Shown: positions 16,872 to 26,102, counted from the stretch's first letter. The stretch: 64,000 nucleotides of DNA from Gemmatimonadaceae bacterium (GCA_037721215.1 JBBJNV010000002.1:1-64000); one strand, 5' to 3'. Notes: generated by a model not told the origin, from the sequence alone. Translations and numbers: made by a program.

Positions 16872-17791
16872 ATGGCTCCGAGAGCGCTCAGGAGCACTTG
16901 CACGAAATGTCTTCGGTATTGGCCACAGAGACACAAAGACACGGAGAAGGCAGACAACGGCTCGGGCTGCTCGTGGCTCTACTGGTCGCAGGTCCGGTAA
17001 TCGCCGGCATCGTTTACGCGGTGCTGGCGGCGTTGGGAGTGACCGGGCCCGGTGCCAGGGGACTTTCCCTGCGGCACATCGAAAACGTACTGTCGGACCG
17101 AGTCACCTGGATTGCTCTGCTTTGGTCAGTCTGGATTGCCTTTGCGTCGACCGCGCTCGCGACTACCCTCGCAATAGCTGCCGCAACGCTGTTTCGCGGC
17201 GCGCGCGGTGGCGACCGGTTTGCACGAATGGTCGCGGTGGTGCCTCTCCCCGTCCCTCACGTCGTGGCCGCTTTGTGCGGCGTACTGATACTCAGCCAAA
17301 GCGGCCTTCTGGCACGTCTGGCCTTCGCCGCAGGCCTGCACGCATCTCCGGCAGACATGCCGGAACTGACAAACGACAGCTACGGCATCGGGCTGATAAT
17401 TGCCCTCACCTGGAAGGAGTTCTCCTTTCTCGCGCTGGTTGCCTTTTCCGTGATCGCTGGCCGTGGTGCACAACTGGAGGAGACCGCGCGTAGCCTTGGG
17501 GCGGGGACGCTGCAGACTTTCAGAGCGGCGACTCTGCCGTTGCTTTGGCGCGGCCTGCTCCCGTCGATCATCGCGGTATTCACGTTCGTGGCCGGCAACT
17601 ACGAAACGGCGGCGTTGCTCGCGCCCAGCTTTCCGCTTGCGCTGCCGTTGTTGACGATGGAGCGCTACACAGATTCGTCGCTCGACATGAGGGGAGAAGC
17701 GTTCGTTCTCGTCCTGCTGGCTACAGCACTCGCGTTTTGTGGTGTCGCGCTACACCAGCTGACGGCGAACAGAGAAATCACCGATGAATGA
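16868..17791 (+). CDS. ABC transporter permease, YnjC N-terminal-half-like
   Basis: A 307-aa permease with about six transmembrane helices and a binding-protein-dependent transport domain; the E-A-A-like loop reads E-E-T-A-R-S-L-G-A-G (about residues 200-209). In E. coli YnjC is one protein with two permease halves; here the halves are separate genes. The frame opens with GTG at 16868, overlapping the binding-protein stop as GTGA. An ATG at 16907 is an alternative. The N-terminal stretch A-T-E-T-Q-R-H-G-E is encoded by a widespread intergenic-type repeat, so the true start could lie further downstream. Confidence 0.85.
   Translation: MNGSESAQEHLHEMSSVLATETQRHGEGRQRLGLLVALLVAGPVIAGIVYAVLAALGVTGPGARGLSLRHIENVLSDRVTWIALLWSVWIAFASTALATTLAIAAATLFRGARGGDRFARMVAVVPLPVPHVVAALCGVLILSQSGLLARLAFAAGLHASPADMPELTNDSYGIGLIIALTWKEFSFLALVAFSVIAGRGAQLEETARSLGAGTLQTFRAATLPLLWRGLLPSIIAVFTFVAGNYETAALLAPSFPLALPLLTMERYTDSSLDMRGEAFVLVLLATALAFCGVALHQLTANREITDE
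16919..16949 (+). repeat. CCACAGAGACACA...GACACGGAGAA-type dispersed repeat inside the permease 5' end
   Basis: The sequence TGGCCACAGAGACACAAAG continuing into ACACGGAGAAGGC resembles a purine-rich repeat seen in many bacterial genomes, usually between genes, whose translation gives T-E-T-Q-R-H-G-E. Here it sits between the two candidate start codons and the first transmembrane helix of the permease. Recognition is from memory of the repeat, not from a database search. Confidence 0.5.
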
Positions 17792-18620
17792 CAGAGCTGA
17801 CCAGCTTGCCGCGTGGCGGCGGGTAAAAGGCGTTTCGTCGTTATCACGTGCCGCACTCACAACGGTACTTGCCTTCGCGACCCTGCTGCCGGTCGCATTT
17901 CTCATCGCGTTATCAATTAGCGGCGAATGGTTCTATCCAGCCTTGCAGCCCGGCCGGTGGACGGACGCCAACTGGGCAGTGCTGGGGCAGAACGGTGCCG
18001 CGGTCGCGCGTGCAGTCTGGACGAGCACTGCTCTGGCCCTTGGGACAGGCTGCATCTCTGCAGTCGCGGGGCTGTTGGCGGGACGCGAGATCGCGATGTT
18101 GAGTGGGCCCCGCAGGCAGATCGCGGTCGCGCTTGCGTTTCTACCGGTCGCCATACCCCCGCTGGCGTTGTCGATTGGACTGCAGTACTCATTCTTGCGA
18201 CTGGGACTTGGCGGACGGTTCGCGGGAGTGCTGTTTGCTCACATCGTGCCGGCGCTCGGCTACACGACTCTCTTCTTCATCGGAATTTTCGCCGTATTCG
18301 ATTCCCGGGTGGAAGATGAAGCGCGCTCACTCGGCGCGAGTCCGCTCGATGTGTTGCGCCGGGTGACGTTGCCACTTCTTCGCCGGCCCCTCATCGAGGC
18401 GTTCGCGCTCGGCTTCCTCGTTTCGTGGGCGCAGGTTCCGTTGACACTGCTGATCGGGCAGGGTCTCATCACCACGCTGCCCCTCACTCTGATGTCTTAC
18501 GTGAGCGCGGGCCAGGATCACCTCGCGGCTACCGCCGGACTCATGCTTACAATCCCGCCACTTGCGTTACTCCTGGCGGCAGGCGTCGCGGTGCGTCGGC
18601 TCAAAGTGGTGATAGCCTGA
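17784..18620 (+). CDS. ABC transporter permease, YnjC C-terminal-half-like
   Basis: A 278-aa permease with six hydrophobic helices. The cytoplasmic coupling loop is E-D-E-A-R-S-L-G-A-S-P-L-D-V-L-R-R-V (about residues 175-192), the E-A-A motif that contacts the ATPase. Its ATG overlaps the upstream permease by 8 nt, and the ATPase frame begins at its stop codon, so all importer genes are tightly packed in one operon. Together with the preceding gene it would form the heterodimeric channel. Confidence 0.88.
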   Translation: MNDRADQLAAWRRVKGVSSLSRAALTTVLAFATLLPVAFLIALSISGEWFYPALQPGRWTDANWAVLGQNGAAVARAVWTSTALALGTGCISAVAGLLAGREIAMLSGPRRQIAVALAFLPVAIPPLALSIGLQYSFLRLGLGGRFAGVLFAHIVPALGYTTLFFIGIFAVFDSRVEDEARSLGASPLDVLRRVTLPLLRRPLIEAFALGFLVSWAQVPLTLLIGQGLITTLPLTLMSYVSAGQDHLAATAGLMLTIPPLALLLAAGVAVRRLKVVIA

Positions 18621-19654
18621 CAGGCCCCGCGCTCGAGATCCGTAATGTCGACGTGCGGATGGGTGGGCACCGCATTCTGCGGAACCTCACACTACAGGTC
18701 GCGCGCGGAGAGCGGTTTGTAGTCGTCGGACCATCGGGCGCCGGCAAGACGACAATGCTCCGCGCTATCGCCGGATTCGTCGCTCCGCATTCCGGAGAGA
18801 TCAGAGTTGCCGGCCGCGATGTGGTCGCGCTACCGCCCGAGAAACGCGACGCCGTGTACATGCACCAGACCCCCGTTCTATTTCCGCACCTCACGGTTTT
18901 CGAGAATGTCGCATTTCCGTTGCGGGTGCGGCGCGTGCCTGCCGATGACATTCGCGAGCGGGTCAGCGCTTCTCTGGAAGCGATGAAGATGGCTGAGTTT
19001 CGTAATCGAATGCCCCGCACACTGAGCGGTGGCCAGCGACATCGCGTCGCCCTAGCCCGTGCAATCGTCGCGAGGCCCGCATTGCTGCTTCTCGACGAGC
19101 CTTTTTCGGCGCTCGATCCCGCACTGAAGCGTGACATCCGGGCGGCTCTGCTCGCTGCACATTCGCAGTACGATCCGGCGTTGATCGTCGTCACTCACGA
19201 TTTCAGCGATGCCGCTTACATCGCTGACCGGATCGGTGTCCTGCTCAACGGCGAGCTGGCCCAGATAGCGTCTCCGGCGGAGCTCTTCGCACGTGCCGCG
19301 TCACTCGACGTCGCGCGGTTCCTCAACATCGCCAACGAAATTCACGGCCGTGCTGATGGCGTTGGGCATTTCTCGTCGGCATTCGGCAGCCTTCATGCCG
19401 CTGATGGAGTTGCAGCAGGGCCGGCGGTGGCCGTCTTCAATCCCGTTGCCGTCCGGCTTGGCGTGGTGGGCGGGACACCGGCGCGGGTCGTCGAGGTTCG
19501 CGTGCATCCGGAGCATACGACGCTGCTGTTGAGTACCCTGGGAGGAACCGTCGAGGCGGCGTGTCCGGTTGGTGGATCATTCGCTGTCGGAAGCTCTACG
19601 ACGATTGTACTCGACTGCTCGAGGGTCGCGGTATTCCCGACGGGGCAAAGATGA
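18617..19654 (+). CDS. ABC transporter ATP-binding protein, YnjD-like
   Basis: ATPase of the ynj-like importer. Conserved sequence starts at A-L-E-I-R-N, followed by Walker A G-P-S-G-A-G-K-T-T, signature L-S-G-G-Q-R-H-R-V-A-L-A-R, Walker B L-L-L-L-D-E-P-F-S-A-L-D and the switch histidine V-V-T-H-D-F. The last 100 residues form a TOBE-like regulatory region. The start is a problem: no ATG, GTG or TTG occurs in frame close to the domain. CTG 18617, overlapping the permease TGA, is the only near-cognate candidate; the next true start would be 18425, deep within the permease gene. Confidence 0.85.
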   Translation: MTGPALEIRNVDVRMGGHRILRNLTLQVARGERFVVVGPSGAGKTTMLRAIAGFVAPHSGEIRVAGRDVVALPPEKRDAVYMHQTPVLFPHLTVFENVAFPLRVRRVPADDIRERVSASLEAMKMAEFRNRMPRTLSGGQRHRVALARAIVARPALLLLDEPFSALDPALKRDIRAALLAAHSQYDPALIVVTHDFSDAAYIADRIGVLLNGELAQIASPAELFARAASLDVARFLNIANEIHGRADGVGHFSSAFGSLHAADGVAAGPAVAVFNPVAVRLGVVGGTPARVVEVRVHPEHTTLLLSTLGGTVEAACPVGGSFAVGSSTTIVLDCSRVAVFPTGQR

Positions 19655-19708
19655 TCCGACAACGGCGTACAGCGCTTGCGCACTTTTTCAAACGGACCAC
19701 ATGAGTGT

Positions 19709-21409
19709 TTACCGAACGTCGATGATCCGCGAACTGTTGACCGAACCCCGTCCCGGCGGGGTGGCCTCGAGTTTCAAGATGTACTTGCCCCGCGGAATCA
19801 GCGACAGGTCGAGAGTCACACTTCGCGTCGCTATGCCACCAAGCGATGGCATCTCGCGCCACGCAATGCTGATAGGGCTCGCCCTTCGCCCGAGCCCTAT
19901 CGACTGTGCGATTCGCCGCAGGCTTCCCTCGGTGATGCGTGCAAGAGTGAGCGATACGGGCAGCGCGCTGTCAGCTCTTGCAAGCCCGTAGATCTCCCAG
20001 TAGAGACCGAGTTTCCCCTTTGAATCTGCAGTGAGATTCCCGCGCGCGGTGGAACGCGCCATCGCGAGATCCGAAACGTCGCCCGCGGGAGGGTCGAACA
20101 GCAGCACGTCAGACACCGCGACGCCGCCGGGTCCCAGTGGCGGAAGGTTTACACTCTGCCGCGCGCGCGCCGCTTTTTTCCCGTCGACGCTCAGTATTTC
20201 GAGGCTCAACAGATGGGCAGTACTGTCCACGAGCGCAACGAATGATCCCCGGGGGGAGCCCTGCTCAACTACGAGCGGTCTGGCTCTCTCGTCGCGAGAG
20301 AGAGCAATGGCTGATCGCAGCGGGCCCACCCGAAACACCGAATCGCCGGACACATCGTACGCGACAACGACCTGTGTGGAATCTCCGCGCCTGAAGAGCG
20401 CGATCTGCGGAATGATTTCAACGAACTCGCTCGCGAGCTTCGGCGCATACCGCTCGGGCGAGCGCCACTGCTTGAAATTCCACGCACCGCTGCCGATTGC
20501 AGTGATAGGCTCGAACCGGTTGACGGCCGGGAAGAAGTGATAGTTCGGCATCGCTTCGTGACCGGAGATCACGCCGCCATTTTGCGTAATGCCGGAAGCT
20601 GGCACGCGCGTCCAGTATCTAGCCCAGCCATATCTCAGAACGAGTTCGCGCAGATCGTCATCCCATTGTGTATCCCACCCCGCGCGCGTGTCCGCCAGTA
20701 TTCTGCTCATGGTCAGACGGGCGTAATGCTCCGCCTGCCTGTCGTTACCGGCAATCGTGTGGAAGGGATCTGCCAGCCACCACGCGCGGGCCGCAATGTC
20801 CTCCCGCTCGCCGCACCCCACGGCCTTGTACCGCTTGCGCTGGGCGGCGTCGAGGAGCATCGAAATGTCAGTCCAGCTGCAGCGCTCTACCTGGGGCATC
20901 GCCGCCAATGCAAGCGCGAACGCACTGTCGGCAAGGTTGCCGGCATTGGTCTCGTGAAGCACCAGCCCGCGCAGGGCGTCACACCACCATTGGTCAGACT
21001 GGCATTCAACGGCAGCGCGCAGAGCCGACGCCGTGTCGCGGGATTCGAGCAGGTAACGCACTCGCTGGCCGGTAATCCACCCATCGCGGGGAGAGCGCTC
21101 CGCCGCTTTCCGAAGCGCTTCGATCAGCGTCGCACGTGCCTTGCTGATCGGCTTCGGCTCAGGTGGCTCAGTATGTTCGGTGTCGTTCCACTGGCAGAAC
21201 CTGCCAACCTGCATCTCGCATCCGACGGCCGAGCCCTGAAGGCTCGACGGCAGATGCATGCGGCGGACCTGCTCGAACGCCGCCTGCGCCCTAGTTACGC
21301 GCCGGCGGGTCTCGACCGAGTCGCGGCGGTTTTGCTGTGCTTCGGTCGTCGCCGCGAAAGTAACGAGAAGACTTAAAACACCCAGGATTGACCGGGATAA
21401 CAACGCCAT
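19709..21409 (-). CDS. Hypothetical secreted protein with tetratricopeptide-like and GWxTD-like segments
   Basis: A 566-aa exported protein with a clear signal peptide (M-A-L-L-S-R-S, hydrophobic core, T-T-E-A-Q; cleavage near residue 25). The region around residues 75-210 is alpha-helical and alanine-rich with several cysteines (possible TPR-like repeats). Around residue 255 the sequence G-W-D-T-Q-W-D-D-D-L-R-E-L-V-L-R-Y-G recalls GWxTD-type proteins of this phylum. The C-terminal 250 residues look like beta-sandwich domains. I do not recognise a named family. It is convergent with the ynj-like operon and could be co-transcribed after sufU (72 bp gap). Confidence 0.65.
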   Translation of the reverse strand: MALLSRSILGVLSLLVTFAATTEAQQNRRDSVETRRRVTRAQAAFEQVRRMHLPSSLQGSAVGCEMQVGRFCQWNDTEHTEPPEPKPISKARATLIEALRKAAERSPRDGWITGQRVRYLLESRDTASALRAAVECQSDQWWCDALRGLVLHETNAGNLADSAFALALAAMPQVERCSWTDISMLLDAAQRKRYKAVGCGEREDIAARAWWLADPFHTIAGNDRQAEHYARLTMSRILADTRAGWDTQWDDDLRELVLRYGWARYWTRVPASGITQNGGVISGHEAMPNYHFFPAVNRFEPITAIGSGAWNFKQWRSPERYAPKLASEFVEIIPQIALFRRGDSTQVVVAYDVSGDSVFRVGPLRSAIALSRDERARPLVVEQGSPRGSFVALVDSTAHLLSLEILSVDGKKAARARQSVNLPPLGPGGVAVSDVLLFDPPAGDVSDLAMARSTARGNLTADSKGKLGLYWEIYGLARADSALPVSLTLARITEGSLRRIAQSIGLGRRASPISIAWREMPSLGGIATRSVTLDLSLIPRGKYILKLEATPPGRGSVNSSRIIDVR

Positions 21410-21481
21410 CGCGCTCTCCGCTTATTACCAACGATGTTGCGGGGACCAGCGGGATTCAAGTCTCGCGTGCTGGCGTTGCCG

Positions 21482-21934
21482 TCAGACCGGCCGCTGCTCC
21501 AGCGCAGCCTCGAGCGCATTCCATGCCAGCAGCGCGCATTTGACCCTGGCCGGGAACTTTGCCACCCCGCTCAATGCTCGAAGCGAACCCAGCGAGTTGT
21601 CGTCAACGGCCGTTGCATCCCCCATCACCATCTCGCGAAACCGGGCCCGCAAGGCATCGATGTCCCCCGCGCTCCGCCCCTTTATGAGCTGCGTCATCAT
21701 CGACGCCGATGCCTGTGATATCGAACATCCGCGTCCCGAGAAGCTGAGGTCGCGTATCGTCTCACCTTCGAACGCGACATGCAGCACGATTTCATCGCCG
21801 CAAAGCGGATTCTTCATCGTCACCGAGGCATCCGCGCCGTCGAGGTCGCCCTTGTTTCGCGGACGGCGGTAATGATCGAGGATCATCTCCTGGTACAGCC
21901 CGGCAACCTGGGCCGCGCGGTCAGACAGCGGCAT
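21482..21934 (-). CDS. sufU: SufU iron-sulfur cluster assembly sulfurtransferase/scaffold
   Basis: A 150-aa IscU/NifU-N fold protein. Zinc/sulfur ligands Cys45 and Asp47 (N-P-L-C-G-D), Cys70 (G-R-G-C-S-I-S) and Cys133 (R-V-K-C-A-L-L-A-W) are all present. The 18-20-residue insertion between the second and third cysteines (residues about 83-105) separates SufU from IscU. It accepts sulfur from SufS and its start overlaps the sufS 3' end by 14 nt. Confidence 0.93.
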   Translation of the reverse strand: MPLSDRAAQVAGLYQEMILDHYRRPRNKGDLDGADASVTMKNPLCGDEIVLHVAFEGETIRDLSFSGRGCSISQASASMMTQLIKGRSAGDIDALRARFREMVMGDATAVDDNSLGSLRALSGVAKFPARVKCALLAWNALEAALEQRPV

Positions 21935-23135
21935 GGCCGAAGATCTCCCGCGCCTTCAACACGCCTTCGATGAGGGCGTCGGTATCTGATTCATCGTTGT
22001 ACACATAGAATGACGCGCGAGCCGTAGCGGGAATGTCGAGGCGTCTCATCAGCGGCTGGGCGCAGTGGTTGCCGGCGCGTATGCAGACATCGTCGCCGTC
22101 GAGAATGGTCGCGAGATCGTGTGGATGTACATCGCCCAGGGTGAAGCTGATCACTCCACTTCGATGGGGCGGCGGAGGGCCGTACACGCGTACGTCATCG
22201 ATTTCGCCAAGCCGCGCATATGCATCCGCCACGAGCCGCTGTTCATGCCGCAGCACCTCATCCATTCCAATGCTGTCCAGATAGCTCGCGGCGGCGGCCA
22301 GACCCACCGCGCCAGCCGCGTTCGGTGTTCCAGCCTCGAATTTGTGGGGGAGCTCGTTCCAGGTCGTACTCTGATCATGGACGAATTCTATCATGTCACC
22401 ACCCGTCTGCCACGGCGGCATCCGTTCCATGATCTCGCGTTTTCCAGCGAGTACACCAATGCCCATCGGCCCGCACATCTTGTGACCGCTGAATGCATAG
22501 AAATCGACGCCAAGCGCGTCGAAACCGACCCTCAGATGAGGGGCGCCCTGTGCGCCGTCGCAGACGATCAGCGCATCAGTGTGTTCGCGCACAAGGGCGA
22601 CGATCTCGCGGACCGGATTGATGGTACCAAGGGCGTTGGATACATGGTTGAACGCCACGACTTTCGTGCGGCTCGAAAGCAGGCTTTCGAGACAGTCGAG
22701 GTCGAGCTTTCCCTCGGAGGTGGGCTCGCAAATCCTGAGGGTCGCTCCCTGGCGAATAGCGAGCTGCTGCCAGGGTACGAAGTTGGCATGGTGCTCGAGG
22801 GCGGTGACCACGATTTCATCGCCCCTGGCGATATGCATGGGACCCCATGCATTCGCGACGAGGTTGATGGCCTCTGTAGTACCGCGGGTAAAGATCAGGC
22901 ACGCAGGATCGTTTGCGCCGATGAACTGCGCGACGCGCGTGCGCGCTCCGTCGTAGCAGTCCGTCGCCGCAACCGACAAAGCGTACGCGCCGCGGTGGGG
23001 ATTGGCGTAGCTGGTCTCGTAAAATTCGCGCATTGCGTCCAGCACGATCGACGGTTTCTGCGATGTCGCCGCAGAATCGAGGTAATGCAGCCCGGGATTG
23101 CGGACAAGGAGCGGGAAATCAGCGCGGCGGCTCAT
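21921..23135 (-). CDS. sufS: Cysteine desulfurase SufS (SufS/CsdA type)
   Basis: PLP enzyme that takes sulfur from cysteine for Fe-S assembly. The 404-aa product has D-S-A-A-T-S-Q-K-P near residue 20, the PLP lysine in F-S-G-H-K-M-C-G-P (Lys219) and the catalytic cysteine in I-R-A-G-N-H-C-A-Q-P (Cys358), the group II pattern without the long IscS loop. ATG 23135 is preferred; an upstream GTG at 23165 lies in a GTGGCCC tandem repeat and adds nothing conserved. It is transcribed after the Rieske gene and before sufU. Confidence 0.94.
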   Translation of the reverse strand: MSRRADFPLLVRNPGLHYLDSAATSQKPSIVLDAMREFYETSYANPHRGAYALSVAATDCYDGARTRVAQFIGANDPACLIFTRGTTEAINLVANAWGPMHIARGDEIVVTALEHHANFVPWQQLAIRQGATLRICEPTSEGKLDLDCLESLLSSRTKVVAFNHVSNALGTINPVREIVALVREHTDALIVCDGAQGAPHLRVGFDALGVDFYAFSGHKMCGPMGIGVLAGKREIMERMPPWQTGGDMIEFVHDQSTTWNELPHKFEAGTPNAAGAVGLAAAASYLDSIGMDEVLRHEQRLVADAYARLGEIDDVRVYGPPPPHRSGVISFTLGDVHPHDLATILDGDDVCIRAGNHCAQPLMRRLDIPATARASFYVYNDESDTDALIEGVLKAREIFGHAAV

Positions 23136-23158
23136 ATCAAACCGGAGGGCTGAAATCG

Positions 23159-23182
23159 GGGCCACGGGCCACGGGCCACGGG
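23159..23182. repeat. Heptamer tandem repeat (CCACGGG) x3 upstream of sufS
   Basis: GGCCACGGGCCACGGGCCAC and the bases that follow contain three head-to-tail CCACGGG units, directly upstream of sufS. A short imperfect hairpin (GGGCTTTT around 23197-23207 against AAAAAGCCC around 23228-23236) follows between this repeat and the Rieske gene and could act as an attenuator; that part is inference. Confidence 0.7.
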
Positions 23183-23283
23183 CCGGAGCGGTGGGCTCGG
23201 GGCTTTTAACGTCAACTCCGTGGGGTGAAAAAGCCCGGGGCTCGGGCTTGGTGAGCCGGAGCAGGGAGCTACTGCAAACTCGC

Positions 23284-23631
23284 TCACGGGGTCAACCCGT
23301 TTCGCAGAGCACCGACGAGAACCACTCCATTCTCGATACGTACGTCGAACAACGGCAATGCCTCGCTTGCCGGCCCTTGCCTTACGGCGCCGGTAGCGCA
23401 ATCGAATCGAGCTCCGTGCCACGCGCACTGAATGGTGCCGTCCGGAAGCACATCCCCCAACGACATGTCAAAATCCTGGTGAGTACACCTGTCGGCTACG
23501 GCGCTGATTCGACCCCCGTGCTTTATAAGGCAAATCCGCTCCCCACCCGACTTTACGACGCCAAGCACACCCTCATCAGGAATATCGTGCAGCGCCGCGA
23601 CGGATTCGAAGTCAGATAAATCACTCAATAA
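23284..23631 (-). CDS. Rieske [2Fe-2S] ferredoxin-like protein
   Basis: Small electron-transfer protein of 115 aa with both Rieske boxes: C-T-H-Q-D-F and, about 20 residues later, C-A-W-H-G-A-R-F. It resembles the ferredoxin component of non-heme dioxygenases, which are often found inside suf operons. The TTG at 23631 is preferred because AGGAG lies 7 nt upstream; an ATG at 23715 would extend the protein by 28 residues of unconserved sequence. It heads the leftward sufS-sufU transcription unit. Confidence 0.88.
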   Translation of the reverse strand, partial: LLSDLSDFESVAALHDIPDEGVLGVVKSGGERICLIKHGGRISAVADRCTHQDFDMSLGDVLPDGTIQCAWHGARFDCATGAVRQGPASEALPLFDVRIENGVVLVGALRNGLTP

Positions 23632-23749
23632 AGTGCTCCTGGTCCCACTTTCCGCAGAACCAGCCAAGGGGGCGCTGAATCGGCTCGTAAAGCCTCCTAA
23701 GTGCTTGGTGTCCATAAACTTGGATGTGTAGCAGCATGTCCCGGTCTGC

Positions 23750-23778
23750 TTGACTATCCCGACAAATTCACTTAGGAT
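23750..23778 (+). promoter_or_regulatory. Predicted sigma-70 promoter of sufBCD
   Basis: TTGACT (23750-23755) and TAGGAT (23773-23778) are separated by exactly 17 bp and lie about 40 bp before the sufB start. This is a near-consensus housekeeping promoter. The 188 bp between the divergent Rieske and sufB starts should also hold the leftward promoter and any Fe-S regulator site, but none could be named. Confidence 0.7.
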
Positions 23779-23819
23779 TCAATCTACGTTACGAAGTGCT
23801 GTAACACCAAGGAGTTAGC

Positions 23820-25256
23820 ATGAGCTCGGCAATAGAATCGCTGGTCAATAAAGAGTATTTGTACGGATTCGTGACAGATGTCGAAACTGACACTATCCCC
23901 CGCGGGCTCGACGAGGACGTAGTACGGTTGATTTCGGCGAAGAAAAACGAGCCGAAATTCATGCTCGACTGGAGGCTCAAAGCCTACCGCCGGTGGCTGA
24001 CGATGAAAGAGCCACACTGGGCGAACCTCAGATACGCCCCGATCGACTACCAGAATATTATCTACTACTCGGCGCCAAAAAGCGTCAAACCGCTCCAGAG
24101 CCTGGACGAAGTCGATCCCGAGCTCCTCCGCGTCTACGACAAACTCGGCATCTCGCTGACGGAACAGAAGAAGCTGGCCGGCGTCGCCGTCGACGCGATC
24201 TTCGACAGCGTTTCAGTCGGCACAACGATGAAGGCAGAGCTCTCGAAGCACGGCATCATCTTCGGCTCATTCGGGGAAGCGGTTCAGAACCACCCCGAGC
24301 TGATCGAGAAATACCTTGGTACCGTCGTCCCCCACAGCGACAATTTTTTCGCGGCCCTGAACGCAGCGGTGTTCAGCGATGGATCGTTCTGCTACATCCC
24401 GAAAGGCGTCAAATGCCCGATGGAGCTGTCCACCTACTTTCGCATCAACAGCGCTGATACCGGCCAGTTCGAGCGTACGCTGATCGTGGCTGAGGAAGGC
24501 GCGTCGGTAAGCTATCTCGAAGGATGCACGGCACCCAAGCGCGACACCAACCAGCTCCACGCCGCAGTGGTCGAGCTGATCGCGCTCGACAACGCGTCAA
24601 TCAAATACTCCACGGTGCAGAACTGGTACGCCGGAGATGCGGAAGGGAAGGGCGGTATCTACAACTTCGTCACCAAGCGAGGAAAGTGCGCCGGCGTGAA
24701 CTCGAAGATCTCATGGACTCAGGTCGAGACGGGGTCCGCGATCACGTGGAAATACCCCAGCGTGATTCTCCAGGGTGACAACTCCACCGGTGAGTTCTAC
24801 TCTGTCGCCGTCGTGAACAACCATCAGGCAGCCGACACGGGCACCAAGATGATTCACATCGGGAAGAACACCAAGAGCACCATCATCTCGAAGGGAATTT
24901 CAGCCGGGCAGGGGAACAACAGCTACCGCGGACAGGTCAAGATCATGCCGCGCGCCGCAAACGCCCGCAACTACACGCAGTGTGACTCGATGCTCATCGG
25001 TAATCGCTGCGGGGCTCATACCTTCCCGTACATCGAGGTCCAGAACAATACCGCGATGCTGGAGCACGAAGCATCGACGTCGAAGATCGGCGAGGATCAG
25101 ATTTTCTATTGCAAGCAGCGCGGGCTGAGCACAGAGCACGCGATATCCCTCATCGTCAGCGGATTCTGCAAGGAAGTGTTTCAGAATCTGCCGATGGAGT
25201 TCGCGGTAGAGGCGCAGCAGCTTCTCGGGATAACTCTCGAGGGCAGCGTCGGGTAG
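23820..25256 (+). CDS. sufB: SufB, Fe-S cluster assembly scaffold
   Basis: Core scaffold subunit of SufBC2D, 478 aa. Conserved features include the N-terminal helical region, [16 protein letters not shown] near residue 195, S-Y-L-E-G-C-T-A-P near 235, and the C-terminal [20 protein letters not shown] stretch, whose cysteine corresponds to the sulfur-accepting or cluster-ligating site of the family. AAGGAG is 5 nt before the ATG. It is the first gene of sufBCD. Confidence 0.96.
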   Translation: MSSAIESLVNKEYLYGFVTDVETDTIPRGLDEDVVRLISAKKNEPKFMLDWRLKAYRRWLTMKEPHWANLRYAPIDYQNIIYYSAPKSVKPLQSLDEVDPELLRVYDKLGISLTEQKKLAGVAVDAIFDSVSVGTTMKAELSKHGIIFGSFGEAVQNHPELIEKYLGTVVPHSDNFFAALNAAVFSDGSFCYIPKGVKCPMELSTYFRINSADTGQFERTLIVAEEGASVSYLEGCTAPKRDTNQLHAAVVELIALDNASIKYSTVQNWYAGDAEGKGGIYNFVTKRGKCAGVNSKISWTQVETGSAITWKYPSVILQGDNSTGEFYSVAVVNNHQAADTGTKMIHIGKNTKSTIISKGISAGQGNNSYRGQVKIMPRAANARNYTQCDSMLIGNRCGAHTFPYIEVQNNTAMLEHEASTSKIGEDQIFYCKQRGLSTEHAISLIVSGFCKEVFQNLPMEFAVEAQQLLGITLEGSVG

Positions 25257-25352
25257 CTCAGCGGGACGACATGAATTCCCGCCTGCGCGGGGCATAACCG
25301 CCGACTCGCCGACTGCGAGTTTGTTTACGGAAGACCAATCACCAAGGCATCA

Positions 25353-26102
25353 GTGCTCGAAATCAGAAATCTTCACGCCGCTATCGGCGAGAAGGAAATA
25401 CTCAAGGGAATCGATCTCACCGTAAATGCCGGTGAGATTCATGCCGTAATGGGGCCCAACGGCTCCGGGAAAAGCACGCTTGCACAGGTGCTGGCCGGTC
25501 ACCCGGGATACGAGGTCACCGAAGGCACGGTGCGCTACGACGGCCGCGATTTGCTGGAGATGGATCCAGAGGTCCGCGCGCAGGAAGGAATATTCCTCGC
25601 CTTCCAGTACCCGATCGAGATCCCCGGCGTCACCAACGCCTATTTTCTGCGGTCCGCGTACAACGAGATCCGGAAGTCAAAGGGACTCGAAGAGCTCGAC
25701 CCACTCGAGTTTCTCGACCTGATGGAAGAGAAGACGAAAATTGTGGAGATGGACCAGTCGATGATGAGCCGGTCAGTCAATACCGGTTTCTCCGGCGGTG
25801 AGAAGAAGAGGAACGAGATTCTGCAGATGGCGGTGCTCGAGCCGCGGCTCGCCATTCTCGACGAGACGGATTCGGGACTCGACATCGACGCCCTCAAGAT
25901 TGTTTCCCGCGGAGTCAATGCATTGCGGCGGCCGGATAACGCGACGATCGTCGTCACGCACTACCAGCGGCTGCTCAACTATATCGTGCCCGACTACGTG
26001 CACGTTCTCGCCGGCGGACGCATCGTGAAGTCGGGCGGGAAGGAGCTCGCCGTCGAGCTCGAAGAGCGCGGCTACGACTGGATTGCCGGAGTTGCGGCGT
26101 GA
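25353..26102 (+). CDS. sufC: SufC, Fe-S assembly ATPase
   Basis: ABC-type ATPase of the SufBC2D complex, 249 aa. Walker A is G-P-N-G-S-G-K-S-T (about residues 34-42), the SufC-specific signature is F-S-G-G-E-K-K-R-N-E, and Walker B is A-I-L-D-E-T-D-S-G-L-D. The start is GTG at 25353; the 96-bp gap from sufB holds no other gene. The stop codon overlaps the sufD start as GTGA. Confidence 0.96.
   Translation: MLEIRNLHAAIGEKEILKGIDLTVNAGEIHAVMGPNGSGKSTLAQVLAGHPGYEVTEGTVRYDGRDLLEMDPEVRAQEGIFLAFQYPIEIPGVTNAYFLRSAYNEIRKSKGLEELDPLEFLDLMEEKTKIVEMDQSMMSRSVNTGFSGGEKKRNEILQMAVLEPRLAILDETDSGLDIDALKIVSRGVNALRRPDNATIVVTHYQRLLNYIVPDYVHVLAGGRIVKSGGKELAVELEERGYDWIAGVAA

Noticed and set aside
22065-23153. 362-codon plus-strand frame opposite sufS
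   Set aside because: Shadow of the cysteine desulfurase, which has all catalytic residues.
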